From NCBI RefSeq assembly GCF_902499045.1, contig NZ_CABVPL010000006.1, positions 156,771 to 220,770 of the forward strand: a stretch of DNA of 64,000 nucleotides, in the 5' to 3' direction. The position numbers were made by a program, and so were the translations under genes. This stretch comes from Burkholderia latens. GTDB taxonomy: Bacteria; Pseudomonadota; Gammaproteobacteria; Burkholderiales; Burkholderiaceae. Each line of letters opens with the position of its first letter. The stretch's first letter is position 1. The notes under the pieces were generated by a model. That model had not been told where the DNA came from, did no database searches, and saw nothing but the letters and a program-made list of their open reading frames with translations. Shown here in pieces: positions 36,085 through 45,314 of the stretch.

Positions 36085-38392
36085 TTGCGAGTCCTTTCCT
36101 GGACGGGGTGGGGAACATGTCGCCGCGGAGCTCTGCAAGCAGGTTCCGCGCGTCGGCAAAGCGCGGCAGCGGATCGGGGGCGAGCGCACGCAGCGCGCGC
36201 TCGAGCGTGTCGGCGGCTTCCGCACGGCGACCGGTGTGCAGCAGCAGTTCGGCGAGATAGCGCGCGGCGTCCACGCGCGCGGGTACCGAGCCGAGCGCGA
36301 GCGCGGTCGACAACGCGGTGCGCAAGCCCTGCTCGGCCGCGACCGGATTGCCGAGCGCCCATTGCGCGCGTGCGCGGACGATCAGCAGTTCGCCGAGGTA
36401 GACGCGCTCCTGTCTGGCGAGTACCTCATCGAGCGCGATCGCGGTGACGACTTCGCACGCGTCGGGCCGGCCGGCGCGCAGCAGCAGCTCGCCGTGCCGC
36501 CACGCCTTGAACGAATGAAACAGCGCGCCGCCATTGCAGACGACATGATTGTCATAACCGTCCAGCATGACGTCCTGCGCTTCATCGAACCGGCCCAGCG
36601 AGCCGATGTGGCAGGCACGAAACACCTGGCCAACCCCGCGATAGAACGCGAAGCCGTTCGCCATCGAGATCGATTCGAGCTCACCGGCCAGCGGCCCGAG
36701 CCGCTCCATGTCGCCGAACAGGCACGCAAGCCACGCCGCTCCTTGCAGGTTGACCGCGCGAGCGAACACATGCGACTCCTGCGCCCATGCACGCTCGATC
36801 AGCATCTCCATCGCGCGCCGTGCCTGTTCGAACGCCCCGACCTGATAAGCCGCCAACCCTTCGAACGTCAGCGCGAGGCTGGCCAGATCCAGCCCCTGCG
36901 AACCGGTGCGCGTATCGTCGCGCGCGATGCCGAGCAGGTTGCCGCGCGCCAGGCACGCCAGCGCTTCCTCGCTGTCGCCGAGCCAGAACAGCGTGTTCGT
37001 CATCGCCACGTGCGCTTCGTCGAGAGCGGTTCGCGCGCCCACCGCCTGCGCGCGTTGCAGCATGTCCTGCGCCGTCGCGCGCGCGTGCTTCAACTGCAGC
37101 GTCGTCAGTTGCGTCGTCCATACGCCGAACTGGATCGACGCGATTTCCGCCGCGTCGCACACGCCCTCGCCGACCGCCAGCGCCGCGGCATAGCAGGCGG
37201 TCGCCTCCGAATACAGCCAGCCGTGCACGCTGCGCAGGCACATGGCAAGCAGCCGGTACGCGTCGAACTGCAGCCGGCGCACGTCGTCGTGCTCGTGGTG
37301 GGCCTGCAGCACGTCGAGGCAGCGGCGCAGCGGCGCGATCGCATCGGTGAAGCGCGAAGCATCGATCAGCGCACTGGCGCGCTCCAGACATTTGCGGGCC
37401 TCGCGGCCATGCTCCTCGCGCGCTTTCAGGCGCCGCTCGATCGTCTTGCGCCCCACCCCGAGCAGGACCGCTGCCGCGCTCTTGTTGTGTCCGGTGCGCT
37501 CCAGCGCACGATCGATCATCAGGTTCTCGGCAGCCGCGAGCTTGTCCCGTCCGTCCAGCTGCAGCAGCATGTCGGCAAGACTCGAGCGCGACACCGATCC
37601 GGCCGTCTCGTTCGCGAGGAACGGCTCGAGCGTTTCGACATCGACGTGCGCGCGCTCGGCGAGCACGCTCAGTTGACTGACCAGATTGCGCAATTGCCGG
37701 ATATGGCCCGGCCACGCGTGCTGGCACAGCCGCCGGATCGCGGCGGGCGAGAATTCGAGGCGGCGCGGCTGCTGCGCGGCAAAGTGCGCGACGAGCGCGG
37801 GGATATCGTCGACGCGCTGATCGAGCCCGGGCACCGTGAGCACGAATACCGCGAGCCGATAGAACAGATCTTCGCGAAAGCGGCCGTCGCGGGCCAGTTC
37901 GCGCAGATCGCGATGTGTGGCCGCGACGACGCGGCCCTCGAAGCGCTGGCTCGCCGACGCGCCGATCGGACGGAACGTGCGGGTTTCGAGTACGCGCAGC
38001 AGCTTCGGCTGCAACGCGAGCGGCAGTTCACCGATTTCGTCGAGCAGCAGCGTACCTTTGCCGACCGCCTGGAACAGACCGGGCCGATTCTCGCCCGCGC
38101 CGGTGAACGCGCCCTTGACGTGCCCGAACAGTTCCGCTTCGACGAGATGCTCGGGAATCGCGCCGCAGTTCACGTCCACGAACGGCTGATCGTGATGGAG
38201 GCTGCGCGCATGCACGCGCCGCGCGACCAGTTCCTTGCCGGAGCCGGTGGGGCCGACGATCAACAGCGCGTGGTCGGTCGGCGCGACGCGGTCGATCATC
38301 TGCATCAGTTGGCGAAACGGCGGCGACGCGCCGATGAACGCGCCCTGATTGTCCTTGTCGGGGACGAACGGAACGAACGCGGTCGGATTCAT
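36074..38392 (-). CDS. Sigma-54-dependent activator with internal HTH and C-terminal TPR domain
   Basis: A 772-residue regulator. It begins almost directly with the AAA+ domain (about residues 20-245): Walker A GPTGSGKE at 47-54, the GAFTGA sigma-54 contact loop at 94-99, Walker B LLLDEIGELP, and the R-finger region. A Fis-type HTH follows in the middle, about residues 290-325 (NKSAAAVLLGVGRKTIERRL), instead of at the C-terminus. The last 430 residues are helical repeats of the TPR/MalT kind. There is no N-terminal sensory domain, so the repeats are likely the input module. It heads an operon with DUF917 and racemase genes. Confidence 0.9.
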   Translation of the reverse strand: MNPTAFVPFVPDKDNQGAFIGASPPFRQLMQMIDRVAPTDHALLIVGPTGSGKELVARRVHARSLHHDQPFVDVNCGAIPEHLVEAELFGHVKGAFTGAGENRPGLFQAVGKGTLLLDEIGELPLALQPKLLRVLETRTFRPIGASASQRFEGRVVAATHRDLRELARDGRFREDLFYRLAVFVLTVPGLDQRVDDIPALVAHFAAQQPRRLEFSPAAIRRLCQHAWPGHIRQLRNLVSQLSVLAERAHVDVETLEPFLANETAGSVSRSSLADMLLQLDGRDKLAAAENLMIDRALERTGHNKSAAAVLLGVGRKTIERRLKAREEHGREARKCLERASALIDASRFTDAIAPLRRCLDVLQAHHEHDDVRRLQFDAYRLLAMCLRSVHGWLYSEATACYAAALAVGEGVCDAAEIASIQFGVWTTQLTTLQLKHARATAQDMLQRAQAVGARTALDEAHVAMTNTLFWLGDSEEALACLARGNLLGIARDDTRTGSQGLDLASLALTFEGLAAYQVGAFEQARRAMEMLIERAWAQESHVFARAVNLQGAAWLACLFGDMERLGPLAGELESISMANGFAFYRGVGQVFRACHIGSLGRFDEAQDVMLDGYDNHVVCNGGALFHSFKAWRHGELLLRAGRPDACEVVTAIALDEVLARQERVYLGELLIVRARAQWALGNPVAAEQGLRTALSTALALGSVPARVDAARYLAELLLHTGRRAEAADTLERALRALAPDPLPRFADARNLLAELRGDMFPTPSRKGLANEL

Positions 38393-39282
38393 CTGGACAC
38401 GCGCGGCAGGGCGATCACGGGAACACGCGGCACGGTAACGCCGCGCCGTGGCGGCCGGTACTGGCCGACAGCGTCACGCGGCGTGATCCGGCTTGTGCGG
38501 AATTGCCGGCAATAAACCCGTCAAAGCGTAATCGCCGAGCAAGAAAATCGTCTGCGAAAGCGCGGCGCCATTCACTTGAATCGAATGAAATCGGGTTCCG
38601 GGTCAGTCTCCGCCTATCGGTGAAGCGGGATTTCCCGACAGCCCGGAATTTGGCCGGCACGATTTCACCGATATGAACTCGCATCGCCGCCGCTTTGCCC
38701 AAACAGCGACGCGCAGAATGACTGACGACACGAATCGACATGGCGCCCCCGGATTAGATGGTCTCTCGTTGTTTTGCTTGCAACGGCGCAACCGGCGCGA
38801 CCCTGCGTAGCGCTGCGCCGAAGTCCGCGCAGGAACACGCCGGGAGCCGGCCGAACGCGGCAAGCCCCTCGCTGGCTCGATGGCTCGATGGCTCGCCCGA
38901 CTGCTTGGCGCTCAATCCCGGAAAAGCCGGGCCACTCGCCGTGCGCCGCTATCGGGTCTCGCAACGAGCGTTGTCGTCGCAAAAAAATATGACAGCACCG
39001 TCATTTAACTTATTCATAAATCAACATTTCGCTACGAATACCGCAATACGCGACAACTTGGACCCGAGTGAAGTCACGCCCCGAAAGTATAGGATTTTAC
39101 ATTTCGACATATCGGCATCCAGAAAAAATCAATTGGATTTAAAAAAGCAGTAGTAAGGCGTTACCCCCATACCGGATCCGCCGTTATTGAGCTTCAAGTT
39201 TTCAGCCGTAATAATGAATTCGAATATTTCAGAAAACAGCGATGGGCCGCCCCGACGTCATCTGTCCCCACGAAAATCGTCC
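38393..39282. other. Intergenic region, partly A+T-rich
   Basis: About 890 bases with no convincing gene. The stretch 38985-39240 is clearly richer in A+T than anything else nearby. It contains a short frame at 38989-39153 (54 codons, starting MTAPSFNLFINQHFA) without a ribosome-binding site. The composition suggests transferred or decayed DNA. I cannot support a product. Confidence 0.5.
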
Positions 39283-39330
39283 TTGACACCCTATCTTTCG
39301 ATATATATCTTTAGACATGTTTTCCGACAT
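39283..39330 (+). promoter_or_regulatory. Promoter and operator-like repeats of the PadR gene
   Basis: TTGACA (39283-39288) and TATCTT (39306-39311) stand 17 bases apart, a good sigma-70 promoter. It is overlapped by a direct repeat TATCTTT (39292 and 39306) and followed by a repeat GACAT (39314 and 39326). PadR-type YqjI binds A/T-rich repeats at such a place, which would give autoregulation. Confidence 0.6.
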
Positions 39331-39343
39331 ATAGGACTCGATC

Positions 39344-40054
39344 ATGCGACACAACCCCTGCCGTGACCATGCCCGAGGCGACGGACATGGTGCGCATGCG
39401 CGCCCCGACTGGTTCGTCGGCCTCTGGCACGCGATCGGCCGCCACCGCCGCGGTCACGACCCATTCGGCGGCGGTCCGTTCGGCGGCCGCGGCGGACGCG
39501 GCGGCTTTGGCGATTTCGGCGACGACGGCATGCCGCGCGGCCGCCAGTTCAGCTCCGACGATCTGCAGTTGCTGCTGCTCGCGCTGGTCGCCGAGCAGCC
39601 GAGCCACGGCTACGAACTGATCAAGGCGCTCGACACGCGCTCGAACGGTTTCTACAGCCCGAGCCCCGGCATGGTGTATCCGGCACTGACCTATCTCGAG
39701 GAAGTCGGGTTCGTCGTGTCGCAGGCGGAAGGCAACCGCAAGCGCTACGCACTGACCGACGCCGGGCGCGCGCATCTCGATGCCCAGCGCGAGCGCGTCG
39801 ACATGCTGTTCGCACGCCTCACGCATCTCGCGCGCAAGATGGAATTCATGCGTCGCGCGTTCGCCGGCGAATCGGCGGGCAGCGACGCGCCGGACGACGC
39901 GCAGTCCGGCTGGCTGCCGGAGTTCGTCGAGGCCCGTCTCGCACTGAAGCGCGCACTGCTCCACAAGAGCGCTGCCGACGCCGACGAACAACGGCGCATC
40001 GCGGCGATCATGCGCCGCGCGACGGCCGAAATCGAAGGCGGCACCGGCGCGTAA
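39344..40054 (+). CDS. PadR-family regulator, YqjI-like
   Basis: A 236-residue protein. The first 70 residues are rich in His, Gly and Arg (HARGDGHGAHARPDWF, then GGGPFGGRGGRGG), like the metal-binding N-terminus of E. coli YqjI. The PadR winged helix follows (DDLQLLLLALVAEQPSHGYELI, YSPSPGMVYPALTYLEEVGFV), then a helical dimerisation region. YqjI represses the siderophore-interacting reductase gene yqjH and is inactivated by nickel; here the next gene, 36 bases on, is such a reductase. The assignment therefore rests on both domain layout and neighbour. Confidence 0.88.
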   Translation: MRHNPCRDHARGDGHGAHARPDWFVGLWHAIGRHRRGHDPFGGGPFGGRGGRGGFGDFGDDGMPRGRQFSSDDLQLLLLALVAEQPSHGYELIKALDTRSNGFYSPSPGMVYPALTYLEEVGFVVSQAEGNRKRYALTDAGRAHLDAQRERVDMLFARLTHLARKMEFMRRAFAGESAGSDAPDDAQSGWLPEFVEARLALKRALLHKSAADADEQRRIAAIMRRATAEIEGGTGA

Positions 40055-40090
40055 TCCGCGCCTCCGTCAAAACCCAAGGAGAACGGATCG

Positions 40091-40912
40091 ATGCAGAACC
40101 CATCCGAACGCACCGTTACCCGCGTGCGCCATACGCTGAAATTCCGCCTGCTGCAGGTCGTGCGCGTGCGTGCAGTCACGCCGCACCTGCTGCGCGTTAC
40201 GCTCGGCGGCCCCGACCTGGCGGATTTCGAATCGTCATCGTTCGACGATCACGTGAAGGTGTTTTTCCCGGCGCCCGGCGCCGAACGACCGGCGATGCCG
40301 ACGCTCGGCGCGAACGGCCCCGAGTTCCCGGAAGGCCAGCCGAAGCCGGTCGCCCGCGACTTCACGCCGCGCCGCTTCGATCGCGCCGCCTGCGAGCTCG
40401 ATCTCGAATTCGTGCTGAACCATCCCGGCCCCGCGTCGCAGTGGGCGGCGCAAGCGCGCGTCGGCCAATGGCTCGGTATCGGCGGCCCGCGCGGTTCGTT
40501 CGTCGTGCCGACCGATTTCGACTGGCATCTGCTGATCGGCGACGACACGGCGCTGCCGGCCATCGCGCGGCGGCTCGAGCAATTGCCGGCCGGCTCGCGT
40601 GCGGCCGTCGTGCTGGAAGTCGCGGATCGCACCGCGCAGATCGCGTTCGACACGCGTGCCGACGTGCACGAAATCTGGCGCTTTCGCGCGGAAGCCGATC
40701 CCGCCGACGGGGACGCGCTGTTGACCGCCGTGCGCGAACTGCCGCTGCCGTCGGCCGGCGACGGTTACGTGTGGGCAGCGGGCGAAGCACAGTCGATGCG
40801 CGCGGTGCGGCAACACCTGACGGGCGAGCGCGGCGTCGACAAGTCGCGCATCCGCGCGGCGGCCTACTGGAAGCGCGGCGCGGCGGCCGTGCACGAAACG
40901 CTGGAAGACTGA
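40091..40912 (+). CDS. Siderophore-interacting flavin reductase (YqjH-like)
   Basis: A 273-residue SIP-family protein, with an N-terminal FAD-binding barrel (VTPHLLRVTLGGPDL, then PRRFDRA and ASQWAAQARVGQWLGIGGPRGS) and a C-terminal NADPH-binding domain (LLIGDDTALPAIARRLEQLP, YVWAAGEAQSMRAVRQHL). It reduces ferric siderophores to release iron in the cytoplasm. It is cotranscribed with the YqjI-like gene. Ribosome-binding site AAGGAGAACGG before the ATG. The typical C-terminal YWKRG motif is present. Confidence 0.9.
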   Translation: MQNPSERTVTRVRHTLKFRLLQVVRVRAVTPHLLRVTLGGPDLADFESSSFDDHVKVFFPAPGAERPAMPTLGANGPEFPEGQPKPVARDFTPRRFDRAACELDLEFVLNHPGPASQWAAQARVGQWLGIGGPRGSFVVPTDFDWHLLIGDDTALPAIARRLEQLPAGSRAAVVLEVADRTAQIAFDTRADVHEIWRFRAEADPADGDALLTAVRELPLPSAGDGYVWAAGEAQSMRAVRQHLTGERGVDKSRIRAAAYWKRGAAAVHETLED

Positions 40913-41031
40913 CGGAAACGGGCGCCCGCGCATCGGCGGGCTTGGCATCGGCGCGGCGGCTGGTATATATGTATGTCTGCGACGCCGCTGTCGGGCGACA
41001 GCCGCCGCAGCCTGCCGAGGAGCGCCCGGTC

Positions 41032-41256
41032 ATGACAAAAGAAAGCCACGCTTCGCCTTTCCTTCGCAACCTGAAAATCGCCAGCTATTGCGGCCTGGCG
41101 GCCGTCGTGCTCGCGCTGTTCGTCGCGATGTGCGCGATCCTGAAGGAAAGTTCTCTCGAACGCGATGCCGCAAGGCCTCCGGGCGAAACGTCCGAACTTC
41201 ACGATGCGGGCGGCAGCACGTCGGCATCGGCCGAGTCGGCCAGGACGCCCGGTTGA
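41032..41256 (+). CDS. Small single-span membrane protein
   Basis: A 74-residue protein with one membrane segment, roughly residues 15-38 (IASYCGLAAVVLALFVAMCAIL), a short basic N-terminus, and a hydrophilic C-terminal tail (ERDAARPPGETSELHDAG). Ribosome-binding site GAGGAGC upstream of the ATG. No family recognised. It may be a small inner-membrane peptide; the neighbouring PAP2 gene is convergent. Confidence 0.6.
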   Translation: MTKESHASPFLRNLKIASYCGLAAVVLALFVAMCAILKESSLERDAARPPGETSELHDAGGSTSASAESARTPG

Positions 41257-41295
41257 CGGCGTCCCGCCCATCCTGCTTCCACGTCGCGGTCCCGC

Positions 41296-41877
41296 TCAAG
41301 GCGTGCGCTCGCGCCCCATCATCACCGCGTGCACCACGTCGCCGAGCCGTTCGAGCAGCTCGACGATGCGTTGCCCATATACGTGCGCGGCCAGTGCACC
41401 GGCCGTGCCGACCAGCACGCCGCCGACCATGTCGAACGGCCAGTGCACGCCCGCATACACGCGTCCCCATGCAATCGCGGCGGCCATCGCGATCATCACG
41501 TACCCGGTAAGCCGCGTGGCGCCGGCGAACAGCATGCCGAGCGCGAGACTCCACGCGAACGTCATGTGATCGCTCGGAAATGAGCTGTCCGGTGCATGCG
41601 GAATCAGTTGCGTGCCGACGCCGGCCATGAACGGCCGCGGCGAGAACCACACATGGCCGATGACCTGTGCGAGTACGAGCGCGACGCACGTGCCGACACC
41701 GGCTTCGATCGCCTGGCGCCGCGTCGGCCGCTCGCCGAAGATCCAGGTCAGCAGCAGCATCGCCGGAAGCGCATAGACGAGCCAGTCGGCGGCGAAGATC
41801 GCGAGACGGGCAACGCCCGGGTGCGGCGCGGTGCCGGCATTGATCGCGGAAAACAGGATGAGATTGAGGTTCTGCAT
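41296..41877 (-). CDS. PAP2-family undecaprenyl-diphosphatase (BcrC-like)
   Basis: A 193-residue membrane protein with about five segments and all three phosphatase motifs: WFSPRPF, SFPSDHMTFAWS, and GRVYAGVHWPFDMVGG. Enzymes of this kind remove a phosphate from undecaprenyl pyrophosphate in the periplasm, recycling the lipid carrier for cell wall and giving bacitracin resistance. Start ATG at 41877. A lipid A phosphatase or another PAP2 substrate cannot be excluded. Confidence 0.85.
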   Translation of the reverse strand: MQNLNLILFSAINAGTAPHPGVARLAIFAADWLVYALPAMLLLTWIFGERPTRRQAIEAGVGTCVALVLAQVIGHVWFSPRPFMAGVGTQLIPHAPDSSFPSDHMTFAWSLALGMLFAGATRLTGYVMIAMAAAIAWGRVYAGVHWPFDMVGGVLVGTAGALAAHVYGQRIVELLERLGDVVHAVMMGRERTP

Positions 41878-42326
41878 GAATCGGATGACGTGGGACGTAA
41901 GAATGGGGCCGGGCAGGCCGGTCGGACCCGAACGATGCTAGTGCTCACTCGCTTAAGCGCCGCTTAAAGCGCGCCGCGAGCGCGATCGGGCCCGCCGCTC
42001 GCGCGCGAACGCGCTTAGAACCCGCACTGCAACACAAGTTCACACAATTGTCACATTCCCGCGCGACCGTCTCCCGGAAAAGCTCACCGTCCATCCCGTA
42101 AACGCTCACCTATTTCACATCGTGGCGTCATTGTCGTATGCGAGCATCGGGCGATCTGGTGCCGTCCCCGTCGTTTGTACCGATCGCCTCAACATTTGCG
42201 TGGTAAATAATTCGAAATCGGCAACAATTAATTCCATATGCGGCATCGCACAACGGCAACGCACAGGCATAGGATTACGAGCTTACGAGCACTCTTCCAC
42301 GAAGCGATCAACAACAAGGAGTCCGC
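41878..42326. other. Intergenic region upstream of adc
   Basis: 449 bases between divergent genes. It holds a pair of origin-iteron-like sequences (42071-42112, separate entry), then an A+T-rich segment (about 42190-42240) likely to contain the adc promoter, and its ribosome-binding site CAAGGAGTCC. No gene is supported. Confidence 0.5.
42071..42112 (-). repeat. Dispersed iteron-like pair, locus A
   Basis: Two 20-bp sequences, CTCCCGGAAAAGCTCACCGT (42071-42090) and ATCCCGTAAACGCTCACCTA (42093-42112), 22 bases apart start to start. They match the reverse complement of the origin iteron (CTCCCGAAAAGCCTCACCTT) in the CCCG and CTCACC blocks and in their spacing. The site is about 17 kb from the main array. 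Confidence 0.75.
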
Positions 42327-43067
42327 ATGAAAACGAGCGATGTCCGATCGAAAGCGTTTGCGATGCCGTTGACCAGCCCGGCGTTCCCGATGGGCCCGTA
42401 CCGTTTCGTCGATCGTGAGTTTCTGATCATCACGTATCGCACCGATCCGGACCGTCTGCGCGAGATCGTCCCCGAGCCGCTGCAGATCACCGAGCCGCTC
42501 GTCCATTACGAATTCATTCGCATGGCCGATTCGACCGGCTTCGGCGACTACACGGAAAGCGGCCAGGTGATCCCGGTCGAATACAACGGCCAGGCCGGCG
42601 GCTACACGCTCGCGATGTATCTCGACGATCACCCGCCGATCGCCGGCGGCCGTGAGCTGTGGGGTTTCCCGAAGAAGCTCGCTTCCCCCACGCTGCACGT
42701 GAACACGGATCACCTGCTCGGCACGCTCGACTACGGCAAGGTGCGCGTCGCAACGGGCACGATGGGCTACAAGCACAAGGAACTCGACATCGACGAGCAG
42801 ACGAAGCGCCTCGCCGGCCCGAACTTCCTGCTGAAGATCATTCCGCACGTCGACGGCACCGCCCGCGTATGCGAACTGGTGCGCTACTACATGGAGGACA
42901 TCAAGATGAAGGGCGCGTGGACGGGCCCCGCATCGCTCGAACTGGCGCCGCACGCGCTCGCGCCGGTGGCCGACCTGCCGGTGCTCGAGATCGTCGAAGC
43001 GCGCCACATCGTCGCGGATCTCACGCTCGGTCTTGGCGAAGTCGTCTACGATTACCTCGCTCAGTAA
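42327..43067 (+). CDS. adc: Acetoacetate decarboxylase
   Basis: A 246-residue enzyme that converts acetoacetate to acetone and CO2 through a Schiff base. The active-site lysine pair is present in [12 protein letters not shown] (K116, K117). [11 protein letters not shown] and [18 protein letters not shown] are family segments. Excellent ribosome-binding site. It heads a cluster with 3-hydroxybutyrate dehydrogenase and a patatin, which together suggest turnover of acetoacetate and stored polyhydroxybutyrate. Confidence 0.95.
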   Translation: MKTSDVRSKAFAMPLTSPAFPMGPYRFVDREFLIITYRTDPDRLREIVPEPLQITEPLVHYEFIRMADSTGFGDYTESGQVIPVEYNGQAGGYTLAMYLDDHPPIAGGRELWGFPKKLASPTLHVNTDHLLGTLDYGKVRVATGTMGYKHKELDIDEQTKRLAGPNFLLKIIPHVDGTARVCELVRYYMEDIKMKGAWTGPASLELAPHALAPVADLPVLEIVEARHIVADLTLGLGEVVYDYLAQ

Positions 43068-43129
43068 CCGCGCCCACACGTCCGCAGTCGTTTCTCCCTG
43101 TCAATCCTTTCACCACGGGAAATTCAAAA

Positions 43130-43915
43130 ATGAGCAACCTGAATGGCAAGACCGCAGTCGTCACGGGCGCCGCAAGCGGCATCGGCAAGGAAATCGCGCT
43201 GGAGCTCGCGAAGGCGGGCGCGGCGGTCGCGATCGCCGACCTGAACCAGGACGGCGCGAATGCGGTGGCCGACGAGATCAACAAGGCGGGCGGCAAGGCG
43301 ATCGGCGTCGCGATGGACGTGACCAACGAAGACGCCGTGAACAGCGGCATCGACAAGGTCGCCGAAACGTTCGGCTCGGTCGACATCCTCGTGTCGAACG
43401 CGGGCATCCAGATCGTCAATCCGATCGAGAACTATTCGTTCTCCGACTGGAAGAAGATGCAGGCGATCCACGTCGACGGCGCATTCCTGACGACGAAGGC
43501 CGCGCTCAAGCACATGTACAAGGACGATCGCGGCGGCGTCGTGATCTACATGGGTTCGGTGCACTCGCACGAAGCATCGCCGCTGAAGTCGGCGTACGTG
43601 ACGGCCAAGCACGGGCTGCTGGGCCTCGCGCGCGTGCTGGCGAAGGAAGGCGCGAAGCACAACGTGCGCTCGCACGTCGTGTGTCCGGGCTTCGTGCGCA
43701 CGCCGCTGGTGGACAAGCAGATTCCGGAGCAGGCGAAGGAGCTCGGGATCAGCGAAGACGAAGTGGTGAAGAAGGTGATGCTCGGCAACACGGTCGACGG
43801 CGTGTTCACGACGGTGCAGGACGTCGCGCAGACGGTGCTGTTCCTGTCGGCGTTCCCGAGCGCGGCGCTCACCGGGCAGTCGTTCGTCGTCAGCCACGGC
43901 TGGTTCATGCAGTAA
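43130..43915 (+). CDS. bdhA: 3-Hydroxybutyrate dehydrogenase
   Basis: A 261-residue SDR oxidising D-3-hydroxybutyrate to acetoacetate with NAD. Cofactor motif [20 protein letters not shown] in [13 protein letters not shown], catalytic Ser in [11 protein letters not shown] and YVTAKHG; the C-terminal [15 protein letters not shown] is typical of PHB-linked BdhA. It supplies the substrate of the preceding decarboxylase. The ribosome-binding site (GGGAAATTC) is modest, so expression may depend on adc translation. Confidence 0.94.
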   Translation: MSNLNGKTAVVTGAASGIGKEIALELAKAGAAVAIADLNQDGANAVADEINKAGGKAIGVAMDVTNEDAVNSGIDKVAETFGSVDILVSNAGIQIVNPIENYSFSDWKKMQAIHVDGAFLTTKAALKHMYKDDRGGVVIYMGSVHSHEASPLKSAYVTAKHGLLGLARVLAKEGAKHNVRSHVVCPGFVRTPLVDKQIPEQAKELGISEDEVVKKVMLGNTVDGVFTTVQDVAQTVLFLSAFPSAALTGQSFVVSHGWFMQ

Positions 43916-44038
43916 CGTCGCCGCCTTCGTCGCGGGAAGCGATTCCCGCGTCACCGCTGATTCTCACGCGGGAGCGCCGTCGGTCGACGTCGCTCCCGCC
44001 GACTCCGCCGTCCACGGCGGGATTTCTCGGAGCAACTG

Positions 44039-45256
44039 ATGAAACCGCACGCGCGTACAGAAAAGCAGGCCGTCGATGCGGCAGACCTGCATCACGAAGC
44101 CGGCGCGCCGGCCGCTGCGCGGTCGCTGCCGTACGAAACGATCGCGCTCGTCCTCCAGGGCGGCGGCGCGCTCGGCGCGTATCAGGCCGGCGTATTCGAA
44201 GGGCTGCACGAAGCAGGCATTCCGCTCGACTGGATCGCCGGCATCTCGATCGGCGCGCTCAACACCGCACTGATCGCCGGCAACGCGCCCGAACATCGCG
44301 TCGAGCGGCTGCGCGAATTCTGGGAAACGATCTGCCAGCCGGCGTTCTTCCCCGCGATCCCGGCCGCGTTCGAATTCGCGCTGTTCAACAGCATCGACCA
44401 GATCCGCACGTTCTTCACCGCGTCGCAGGCCGCGAGCGCGATGATGCAGGGCCAGCAAGGCTTTTTCGTGCCGCGCTTCCCGCCGCCGCTGCCGGGCGTG
44501 TCCGATCATCCGCAAAAGATCAGCTGGTACGACACGTCCGCGCTGCGCGCGACACTGCTCAAGCTGTGCGATTTCGACCGGATCAATTCGGGCGAGACGC
44601 GCGTGTCGATCGGCGCGGTCAACGTCGGCACGGGCAACTTCGTGTACTTCGACAACTCGCGCATCCGCCTCGCGCCCGAGCATTTCATGGCGTCCGGCGC
44701 GCTGCCGCCCGCGTTCCCGCCGGTCGAGATCGACGGCGAGTATTACTGGGACGGCGGTGTCGTCTCGAACACGCCGCTGATGGAAGTGCTGCGCGCACGG
44801 CCGCGCCGCGACACGCTCGCGTTCCAGGTCGACCTGTGGAGCGCGCGCGGCCCGTTGCCGCGCACGATGGCCGACGTCGCGGAACGCACGAAGGACGTGC
44901 AGTATTCGAGCCGCACGCGCTTCGTCACCGACACGCTGCAGCGCGAACAGCGCTACCGCAACGTGCTGCGCCACGTGCTCGAGCAGGTGCCGGAAGAGCA
45001 GCGCAAGAACGACCCGTGGTGCATCGAGGCTGAAGCGATGTCGAGCGGGAAGAAGTACAACATCCAGCACCTGATCTATCAGCAGAAGGCGTACGAGCAC
45101 CACTACAAGGACTACCAGTTCGGTCTGTCGACGATGCGCGACCACTGGTGCGCCGGTCTGGACGACATCCGCAAGACGCTCGCGGTCAAGGACGGCCTCG
45201 CGCTGCCCACCAACGACGCGGGCTTCGTCACGCACGACATTCACCGCCGCCGGTAA
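44039..45256 (+). CDS. Patatin-like phospholipase
   Basis: A 405-residue protein. The oxyanion-hole motif is QGGGALGAYQAG, the nucleophile is in GISIGALN, and the dyad Asp in YWDGGVVSNTP. The first 30 residues are hydrophilic and precede the catalytic core. Patatins cleave acyl esters of lipids; some relatives act on polyhydroxybutyrate. Its place behind adc and bdhA suggests a role in PHB granule or short-chain ester degradation, but this is inference. A strong terminator follows, so it probably closes the operon. Confidence 0.9.
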   Translation: MKPHARTEKQAVDAADLHHEAGAPAAARSLPYETIALVLQGGGALGAYQAGVFEGLHEAGIPLDWIAGISIGALNTALIAGNAPEHRVERLREFWETICQPAFFPAIPAAFEFALFNSIDQIRTFFTASQAASAMMQGQQGFFVPRFPPPLPGVSDHPQKISWYDTSALRATLLKLCDFDRINSGETRVSIGAVNVGTGNFVYFDNSRIRLAPEHFMASGALPPAFPPVEIDGEYYWDGGVVSNTPLMEVLRARPRRDTLAFQVDLWSARGPLPRTMADVAERTKDVQYSSRTRFVTDTLQREQRYRNVLRHVLEQVPEEQRKNDPWCIEAEAMSSGKKYNIQHLIYQQKAYEHHYKDYQFGLSTMRDHWCAGLDDIRKTLAVKDGLALPTNDAGFVTHDIHRRR

Positions 45257-45269
45257 CGCCGTGTGCAAC

Positions 45270-45304
45270 GGACCGGCGCTCGCTGCGCCGGTCCGCCCTC
45301 TTTT
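45270..45304 (+). terminator. Rho-independent terminator after the patatin gene
   Basis: A perfect 10-bp stem (GGACCGGCGC / GCGCCGGTCC), loop of five, followed after GCCCTC by TTTT. It lies 14 bases after the patatin stop, just upstream of the next gene. Confidence 0.75.
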
Positions 45305-45314
45305 CCGATTCGAC

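Noticed and set aside
38989-39153. 54-codon frame in the A+T-rich stretch as a gene
   Set aside because: No ribosome-binding site and no recognisable features; left as part of the intergenic entry.
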